Assembly (NCBI GenBank): GCA_051881615.1
Contig: JBJEQF010000006.1
Span: 1-20,053 of the forward strand
Origin: CAMFTQ01 sp051881615
GTDB taxonomy: Bacteria > Bacillota > Clostridia > Oscillospirales > Acutalibacteraceae
DNA length: 20,053 nucleotides
Direction of reading: 5' to 3'
Shown: one piece after another, positions 15,101 through 20,053 of the stretch
Layout of the letters: every line of letters begins with the position of its first letter
How positions within the stretch are numbered: the first letter of the stretch is position 1
The notes under the pieces: generated by a model
Told to the model about the DNA's origin: nothing
The model's database searches: none
The model's input: the letters and a program-made list of their open reading frames with translations, nothing else
Position numbers and translations under genes: made by a program

Positions 15101-16047
15101 TAGCCCTATTAGGTAACTTTTGGGAGCAAGTCAAGAATAAAGGTTTAGGTGAAACCTTATTGAGTAACTTAGGCTTAGATGAAAAGTATGTAAAGGGAGC
15201 GGTCAAAGGCATAAATACTTGGTTAAATACAACTTTAGGCTTTTTGCAAGATATTGCTGCAGCCGAGGTAGAATTAGCCGAGAAAGCCGTAGAAGCCGCT
15301 GAAAAACGAACTGAAGCCGCGCAGAGTGCATACGAAGCCGAGGTAGAAGCACGAAATAATGGGTATGCCAATAATGTAGCGTCGGCAAGACGTGATTGGG
15401 AATTAGAAAAGAAAAAGCAGAGAGATAAAGAGAAACTCTTAGAAGAAGCTAAGAAACGTCAGGAAGCTATAAACACGGTGGTGCAGGCGTCCTCACTTAT
15501 CACAGCTTCCGCTAACTTGTGGGCGTCACTCTCCCCGATACCTATTGTAGGTCATACCTTAGCACTTGCAGCCATAGCAACGATGTGGGCGTCATTCGCA
15601 GCGGCAAAGATAAAAGCACGTCAAGTCACAGCAGCTTCCGAAGAATATGGAGAGGGTGGTCTTGAATTTTTAGAGGGCGGCTCACACGCTTCCGGAAACG
15701 ATATTGATTTAGGCGTGAATAACAAACGTAAGAAACGTATGAGAGCAGAGGGCGGAGAAGCACTCGCAATCATAAACAAGAAACGCACGCGCAAATATCG
15801 CAGAATATTGCCTGACGTTATAGATAGTTTTAACAAAGGCACGTTTGAGGATAAATACCTTAACGCCTTTGACAATGCCGATAAGATTAACTCTATTATT
15901 AACGTAAGAGGTGATATGGACTTGTCAGGTATAGAAAAAGAGGTGAGAGCCATAAGAGAGCAGAACGAAAAGCAGAGTTATGTTTTGCCTAATGGCGATA
16001 TAGTATTGCAATACAAGAATGTAAAACGTATAATAAAACTGAACTAA
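12085..16047 (+). CDS. Tail tape measure protein
   Basis: At 1320 aa this is the longest protein, as expected for the ruler that sets tail length and helps DNA enter the cell. It is almost all helical with long charged coiled coils (e.g. about 60-330, 640-740, 780-1000, 1080-1140). Hydrophobic segments lie at about 405-430 (TALVVGLTILSVYG onward) and about 1140-1175 (SPIPIVGHTLALAAIATMW), the usual membrane-inserting parts. After these comes a GGLEFLEGGSHASGNDID stretch and a basic region, which I associate with tape measures of Bacteroidetes phages. At about 0.15 nm per residue, tail length would be near 200 nm. The ATG at 12085 fits the overlap with the chaperone gene. I see no lysozyme or peptidase domain. 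Confidence 0.9.
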   Translation: MAAEDDKIKYRDIIEPDDSIEKLISELSELNKSYETMVNAIRAGADRIVYSIKSASGATTEGRKAIDEAAIAASRLEKAQKELAIAMSSTGQQIAVLKSQTTAANRASVERANYLKQETDSYARMKTDLRQMVDLYNSLSKSERESADMGKALLNDIISLTQQIRAHDDALRIHISQMNAVTQAQQKLDFLMSEEGQKLLDLKAKIAEVTNSRKTHKAAIDPLVEAEERLKQAQSEENQKLKEKNILIHEANRVAKLNAQINLYDEGSYNRLAAQYELNKIKLNAMSEAKRKGTEAGRALEQETKKIYEDMKALQEATGKHTLSVGDYGKVWDRLGFSINQVVREMPALAIDFNTFFLAISNNIPMVIDEINKMRKANEALNAQGEETTSVWESVISAFFSWNTALVVGLTILSVYGKDLIAWVGSLFKAKKEIMSAEEQLNALNEEFKNQASTFGKQIVKLKQLSGEWKELRTEAEKQKWIKGHTSDFNSLGLAIDDVNKANRAFIEDTDAVIEAFRLRAKAAAASKIAEDKYLEAEQKRFEAENLREKDTGEHSFFDVAEAQRIARFYTDPKYYGGRNVQGLSYETRLQIYLSNIESASEQKAKQLEEEAKTLEKEGDAFFEKSDYYTDKEERILGDLYQRFGKTKTEIDKTGRKPRDLTDVIERNQIEIEKAYQKSITSLISDEYSKRKKEAEDSVNTENDTLRDKYRKNLAYIANVDNKYKELTEKQKKQIEQQNLWIIETITNNEERLARQLEDIEREQALTSLKIRRNVINSLKAITGADSGLESQNYEVTRNIGDLEKSYEDERDIEMRNLAAKYDLLLKEAEKQKELGIETGLSELDIMTEFYQKQLEIISKYDTQIFNLRKTDIENQLKLVEKSSAEELRLLLKQNENARNIAIAKNLGLPADKQVSTDTINAEYNKKARLLAGQSSQTAFEQQQELESAQFNAVERGENEITKFKLEQEKARWQFLIDLAEAGALEWSQAQIDTAKATVNGIDNQLALLGNFWEQVKNKGLGETLLSNLGLDEKYVKGAVKGINTWLNTTLGFLQDIAAAEVELAEKAVEAAEKRTEAAQSAYEAEVEARNNGYANNVASARRDWELEKKKQRDKEKLLEEAKKRQEAINTVVQASSLITASANLWASLSPIPIVGHTLALAAIATMWASFAAAKIKARQVTAASEEYGEGGLEFLEGGSHASGNDIDLGVNNKRKKRMRAEGGEALAIINKKRTRKYRRILPDVIDSFNKGTFEDKYLNAFDNADKINSIINVRGDMDLSGIEKEVRAIREQNEKQSYVLPNGDIVLQYKNVKRIIKLN

Positions 16048-16048
16048 T

Positions 16049-18550
16049 ATGCAGACACCGAAATATAAGTTTTATATAGGCAAGCAATATAAGGACTTGC
16101 AATTCATATTTCAAAAAGATTATGATGCAAGCGGTAATTTGATAGATGCGCCGAGCCTTAACACATACGAGCCTATAAAAGTAAAGCCGGGGCAAGTAAT
16201 ATATCTTGACACCGATGTATCATTTAATGAGGGTAGTTATTCACACGCTATTAAATTTTTCAATGCAAATAAGAGTGTTATAAATACGATAGGTCTAAGT
16301 GCCTATAATGGTAAATTCATAACAATCCCTGCAAATGTAGAATACTTTGCACCTGTGATAAGTCTATTTGATACAGATAACTTTGATATATTCAGCACAC
16401 AGAAATTTGTCTATATACTTGACACCTGTAAGCCGCTTTATTCAAATATCAGCAAGAAATATGCTAAAGAATCAAATCAAGAGTTTTTCCGAGAGTCAAT
16501 AGACGGAAAGATAAACTTATACGATGAGGATTTTGAGTTTGTCTATAACTCAAACGTAGAGGATAAGAATATCTTCTTTATAACAAAGCTGAACACCGTC
16601 AGTGGTGAGTGGGATATATACTACAAAGGCGAGTTTAATAAGACAGATTGCAAGTTAGACAATGCCAAAAAGAAATGTGAGCTAAAAACAGAGCCGTTAG
16701 ACAAATATAGCGGTATATTAGACAACTATGAAAACACATACAACCTTATCAAGTTAAAGCCTGCGATAGAGCAGATAACGATGCACAAAAGACCGTTAAT
16801 TCAGCTCTATGTCTTAGGCTCTGACAAAATAAGCTGCATACATAGCGGCACATATTGGGAAACCGATGTAAACGAGGTGGTAGATGATGCGGACAAGATG
16901 ATAAAAAATTACTATTTCTCCGAGCAGACAAAATGCCTTGAAATAGGTTTGAGTAATGGAGTTTTGTATGCCGGACAGAATGGTAAATATGAAAGTCAAA
17001 GTTTTACCTACATAGAATACTATGGCGAGGTAACTAAATATAATCAGCAGGGCGCTCCGCTTGTGTATTATAGGTATCAACTCAAAGATGCCACAACAAA
17101 AGAGGTTTTGTATGAGTATGATAAATATAAGTCAAATGACAGTGATAATATCCCGGAGATAGGCGGTGTATTTACAAGTGTCAGCGGCACCGGCACAATC
17201 ACTATAAACGATGTGTTTGTATATGATATTTTCACACGTCTATTATGCGATGTGTCGGAGTACGAGTATAGTGGTGATAAAGTCACCACACACGATTTGC
17301 CGATAGATGATTTTGTCAGTGATAATCGCAACTATAAAAAGTGCATAGGCGTTAGAAATGCGGTAAATATCTATATCACCACGAAAGCCGTAGATGAGCC
17401 GACACGATACGGACAGAATGACTTTAAGAAATACTTTACAAGCAAGATATTCCCGGCGTCTATGGGTATAGGTAGGTTATACCCGGTGAACCGCAGTTAT
17501 TGGGTGAATGCTTCAATTTGGTTGGAATACACTACCGAGTACAAGACCCTTGAAACAATATTGCGAAAGCCTTATACGTTGAAAGACGCCTACCCTATTG
17601 CATCAGTAATAAAAGTTTTATTGCAAGAGATAGCTCCGTCACTGAAGCACGATGCCACCGAAGAATATAGCAAATTTCTATATGGCACAGCAGTAAACAA
17701 AGACCCTTTCTATATATTCTTAACACAAAAGACAAACATCCTCAAAGGCGATTATGACCAGGCTGCACAGAAAGCAGAGATAAAATTCTCCGAGCTTATG
17801 CAGATGTTAGCGAATTGCTTTAAGTGTTATTGGTTTATTGATAACGGCAAATTTAGAGTAGAGCATATAAGCTATTTTATCAATGGCGGTACTTACACAG
17901 GCGGAGATATAATACAAATGGACTTTACCAAACTCAAAGACCAATATAACAAAATGCCCGCCGCATATTTCCAAACAGAGGTGGACTTTAGCAAAGACGA
18001 TTTAGCTTCACGCTTTGAGTTTAATTGGATGGACGATAGCACGGAGCTATTTGGTGATGTTACTATTGATGTCAAGAGCGAATATGTCAAGAAAGACAAG
18101 ACGCAAGAGGTTAATATCAGTAGCTTCAGCAGTGACGTAGATTTTATGTTATACAATCCCGAGAACTTTGCCGAGGACGGATTCGCTTTGTTATGTGCAG
18201 AGAAGAAAAATAACAAATACGAATTGCCTATTGGTAGTATGGAGCTAATAGATGAGGACGGAGATACCTACGAAGCAACGATGCAGAACATATATGCGTC
18301 TTGGCCTTATCTTGTGAGGTTTTATATCTACGATATGCCCGCAATTAATGTCAAGTGCAACGTACTTGAAAACTTGTTTGTAACAGGAATAAAGTCCTGT
18401 ATGAGTCACAGCATACAATTTCTTGCCGAGGAAGATTTAGACGTTTACAAACTTATACGCACGTCAATAGGTGACGGACGTATAGACAGCATAAATACTG
18501 ACCTTAGCACAAGAATGGCAAAAGTAAAATTGCTCTATCCGCCAAAGTGA
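16049..18550 (+). CDS. Tail hub / tip protein with an N-terminal accessory domain
   Basis: This 833-aa protein directly follows the tape measure, the place of distal-tail and hub (tail-associated) proteins that form the tip and contact the host. It is beta-rich with no membrane segment. The start MQTPKYKFYIGKQYKDLQF continues naturally at FFRESIDGKINLYDEDFEFVY (about 145-165), which looks like a typical Bacteroidales hub N-terminus. Between them residues about 28-110 (YEPIKVKPGQVIYLDTDV to ITIPANVEYFAPVI) look like a separate jelly-roll-type surface domain. This suggests an inserted receptor-binding module. The rest gives no recognised enzyme motif. Function is assigned from position and family impression. 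Confidence 0.6.
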   Translation: MQTPKYKFYIGKQYKDLQFIFQKDYDASGNLIDAPSLNTYEPIKVKPGQVIYLDTDVSFNEGSYSHAIKFFNANKSVINTIGLSAYNGKFITIPANVEYFAPVISLFDTDNFDIFSTQKFVYILDTCKPLYSNISKKYAKESNQEFFRESIDGKINLYDEDFEFVYNSNVEDKNIFFITKLNTVSGEWDIYYKGEFNKTDCKLDNAKKKCELKTEPLDKYSGILDNYENTYNLIKLKPAIEQITMHKRPLIQLYVLGSDKISCIHSGTYWETDVNEVVDDADKMIKNYYFSEQTKCLEIGLSNGVLYAGQNGKYESQSFTYIEYYGEVTKYNQQGAPLVYYRYQLKDATTKEVLYEYDKYKSNDSDNIPEIGGVFTSVSGTGTITINDVFVYDIFTRLLCDVSEYEYSGDKVTTHDLPIDDFVSDNRNYKKCIGVRNAVNIYITTKAVDEPTRYGQNDFKKYFTSKIFPASMGIGRLYPVNRSYWVNASIWLEYTTEYKTLETILRKPYTLKDAYPIASVIKVLLQEIAPSLKHDATEEYSKFLYGTAVNKDPFYIFLTQKTNILKGDYDQAAQKAEIKFSELMQMLANCFKCYWFIDNGKFRVEHISYFINGGTYTGGDIIQMDFTKLKDQYNKMPAAYFQTEVDFSKDDLASRFEFNWMDDSTELFGDVTIDVKSEYVKKDKTQEVNISSFSSDVDFMLYNPENFAEDGFALLCAEKKNNKYELPIGSMELIDEDGDTYEATMQNIYASWPYLVRFYIYDMPAINVKCNVLENLFVTGIKSCMSHSIQFLAEEDLDVYKLIRTSIGDGRIDSINTDLSTRMAKVKLLYPPK

Positions 18551-18635
18551 AAAGATATATAATATTGTTAAAAATTATTAAAAGCTATAAAATCACATAA
18601 ATTTTTAGTAAATTAGCAATTAGAAATAATTGAAA
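18551..18635 (+). promoter_or_regulatory. AT-rich gap with a weak promoter candidate
   Basis: The 85-bp gap is nearly all A and T. TAAATTAG (18609-18616), followed by CA, differs from TAnnTTTG at one base, and its setting (TTTTTAGTAAATTAGCA) resembles the terS promoter setting (AAAATTAGTATATTTGCA). No clear -33 box is seen. It may drive the tip genes separately. Confidence 0.3.
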
Positions 18636-19493
18636 ATGAGATTGATAAATAATAACATATCACCGCTTCCGTTTTACGATGATTTAGTCTTTCAAAATCA
18701 CCGTAAAGACTATGCGTTTGGTAATGTTTATCCGTTAGTGACCTATCGGAATTTGTTAATACCTTTTCAAGTATTACTACCCTGCGGCACAGCGGTAGAG
18801 AATGTTTTGTTAATAGACTACAATACAAATCAATTGTATGCGGATATTACGGACACTATGACCGACAACGGCATAAAAGTCAATAGCTATGCAGATTATA
18901 GCATACTAAAGTACAAAGCCGGGTTGCCGATAGCAGAGATGAACAGAGAGGGCTTATACTATCTGCAAATAACTATCACAGGTTACGGAGTTATATACTC
19001 CGATGTGTTCAGTGTAACAAATAACATAGACGATTATTTGAAGATAGAATATAGAAGCTCACATAACTTTGAGCTGAAAGGCGGTATAATAGATTTCTCC
19101 GATAATTTTATCTTTCATTGTTACGTCAGGTCACAAGTAGGCAAGCCGGACTATGAGTTTGAAGAAGAAGCAACGGAGAGAATGGGCTACACGTTCATAG
19201 AAAGTCAAGTAAGCAAGAAAGTATATAAGTTTACATTCGTAGCTCCTGAATACCTTTGCGATGCACTACGCATTGTAAGGCTATGCGACACAAAACTTAT
19301 ACATAGTAAGCAGCAGATGTATGAACTCACAACGTTTAATATGGACGTAGAATGGCAAGAACAAGGGGATTTGGCTTCCGTAGAATGTGAGTTTGAAACA
19401 GATACGGTTATTGCCAATATTGGCGGTTATACACCTGTACTCAAAGGCGGAGATTTTAATAACGATTTTAATAACGATTATAAAACTGAATAA
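18636..19493 (+). CDS. Tail-tip structural protein, unrecognised
   Basis: This 285-aa protein follows the hub gene and belongs to the tip or baseplate region by position. It is beta-rich (YYLQITITGYGVIYSDVFSV, YKFTFVAPEYL) without signal peptide or membrane segment. I know no function; sequences of this type commonly follow the hub gene in Bacteroidales phages. The frame is open from a TTG at 18630, but the ATG at 18636 is the better start. The last residues (DFNNDFNNDYKTE) come from a 12-bp tandem repeat at 19452-19475. The stop lies 2 bp before the next ATG. Confidence 0.6.
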   Translation: MRLINNNISPLPFYDDLVFQNHRKDYAFGNVYPLVTYRNLLIPFQVLLPCGTAVENVLLIDYNTNQLYADITDTMTDNGIKVNSYADYSILKYKAGLPIAEMNREGLYYLQITITGYGVIYSDVFSVTNNIDDYLKIEYRSSHNFELKGGIIDFSDNFIFHCYVRSQVGKPDYEFEEEATERMGYTFIESQVSKKVYKFTFVAPEYLCDALRIVRLCDTKLIHSKQQMYELTTFNMDVEWQEQGDLASVECEFETDTVIANIGGYTPVLKGGDFNNDFNNDYKTE

Positions 19494-19495
19494 CA

Positions 19496-19891
19496 ATGGC
19501 AAAGTTAAAGACAGAGCTGAAAGAGTTTATAGCCGAGATAAAGAGTCAAGGCTCACAAGGCAGTAAGATGTTGAGTGAGATACTTGCCGAGTTATCACAG
19601 CATTTTCCGCTTGTGCTGCACATAGCCGACACACCTACCACAAAGGAAGATACGAAAACGGTGTATAAGGTTACGGACACGCAAACAGAGATAAATGAGA
19701 TTATCTATGAACTCTCGCAATCGGAAACCGCAGTAGTGGTAGTACACGATAAGGGAGTAACATTGAACTTTAATCACATAGAGATTGAGGATGATATGGT
19801 TACTTGTCACTTATCAACTTTTGACGGAGAATATACGTTATATTTAAGCAAAGAGGACGGATTCTCCGAATTATGGCACACAACTAACTAA
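19496..19891 (+). CDS. Small tail-region protein, unrecognised
   Basis: This 131-aa acidic soluble protein starts with a charged helix (KTELKEFIAEIKSQGSQGSKMLSEILAEL) followed by a beta-rich remainder with short hairpins (AVVVVHDKGVTLNFNHIEIEDD). It could be a helical connector plus a small beta domain in the tip, but no family is recognised. It is 2 bp from the gene before and 30 bp from the gene after, so it is part of the same operon. Confidence 0.6.
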   Translation: MAKLKTELKEFIAEIKSQGSQGSKMLSEILAELSQHFPLVLHIADTPTTKEDTKTVYKVTDTQTEINEIIYELSQSETAVVVVHDKGVTLNFNHIEIEDDMVTCHLSTFDGEYTLYLSKEDGFSELWHTTN

Positions 19892-19921
19892 TTATTAACT
19901 ATATAAACTTTACAAACAATT

Positions 19922-20053
19922 ATGGCAGATATTGATAAAATAAAAGAGCAAGGCAATCAAGCCACACCGCTCCTGACTGAATTGCACGATAACGAATTGG
20001 TGATTGAGCTTCAAGGAAGCGGAATATTACAAAATCTTACTCTAAAATTAACA
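19922..20053 (+). CDS. N-terminus of a further tail-region protein (cut by window end)
   Basis: An ATG at 19922 opens a frame of 44 codons that runs to the last base with no stop: MADIDKIKEQGNQATPLLTE and onward to a strand-like ELVIELQGSGILQNLTLKLT. It has an A/T-rich leader (ATTAACTATATAAACTTTACAAACAATT region). Position suggests another tail-tip or fibre protein. Nothing more can be said from this fragment. Confidence 0.6.
   Translation, partial: MADIDKIKEQGNQATPLLTELHDNELVIELQGSGILQNLTLKLT

Noticed and set aside
18630..18635. TTG start for the gene ending at 19493
   Set aside because: The ATG two codons later is the more normal start and loses only two residues.
1..20053. tRNA genes, integrase, transposase, retron or defence genes
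   Set aside because: I saw no cloverleaf-type sequence and no recombinase, transposase or reverse transcriptase motif in any frame; all plus-strand genes fit virion assembly.

Overview
This window holds the virion-building (late) module of a tailed double-stranded DNA phage or prophage, and every supported gene lies on the + strand. The host is very probably a member of the Bacteroidetes, most likely Bacteroidales (Bacteroides/Prevotella-like). The evidence is the AT-rich sequence, A-rich gene leaders in place of strong Shine-Dalgarno sites, candidate -7 boxes of the Bacteroidetes type TAnnTTTG (clearest at 1042-1049), and structural proteins that read like those of Bacteroidales siphophages. 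No integrase, repressor, lysis, replication or host gene is visible, so prophage and free phage cannot be told apart. The long tape measure and absence of sheath genes suggest a siphovirus.

Layout. Positions 1-1086 hold no convincing gene but are full of repeats: a GC-rich mini-repeat and hairpin block (70-202) ending in a terminator-like hairpin (204-227), four 8-bp repeats (305-336), a 30-bp tandem repeat (337-480), five copies of TATTGTTTA in both orientations (582-844), four 11-bp iterons (895-938) and a promoter (about 1018-1049). Next come the packaging genes, small terminase candidate (1087-1740) and large terminase (1742-3373). A separate leader and a probable tail-tube-like structural gene follow (3516-4166). 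The head genes are a small unknown protein, the portal (4371-6152), an unknown protein, the scaffold (6492-7388) and the major capsid protein (7472-8578). A terminator-like hairpin and a -7 box separate these from the connector and tail genes: a 434-aa virion protein with a carbohydrate-binding-like segment, two neck or tail-completion candidates, a small membrane protein, a tail assembly chaperone pair joined by a probable -1 ribosomal frameshift (11314-12101), the tape measure (12085-16047), a tail hub or tip protein (16049-18550) and further tip genes running off the right edge.

How it works together. TerS and TerL cut and pump DNA through the portal into a capsid built on the coiled-coil scaffold. 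The connector proteins close the head, and the chaperone pair loads tail-tube subunits around the tape measure. The hub and downstream proteins form the host-contacting tip. Many neighbours overlap by 1-4 bp (ATGA or TAATG), which suggests translational coupling.

The observations most worth checking are: (1) apparent complete absence of GATC, TCGA and CTAG over 20 kb, with CATG seen only five times, while GTAC, AGCT, ACGT and TGCA are common; (2) a programmed frameshift at an A10 run in the tail chaperone genes; (3) a shared leader element in front of two structural genes that are probably highly expressed; (4) the dense repeat region upstream of the terminase. I did not find a defence system, retroelement or other clearly new machinery.
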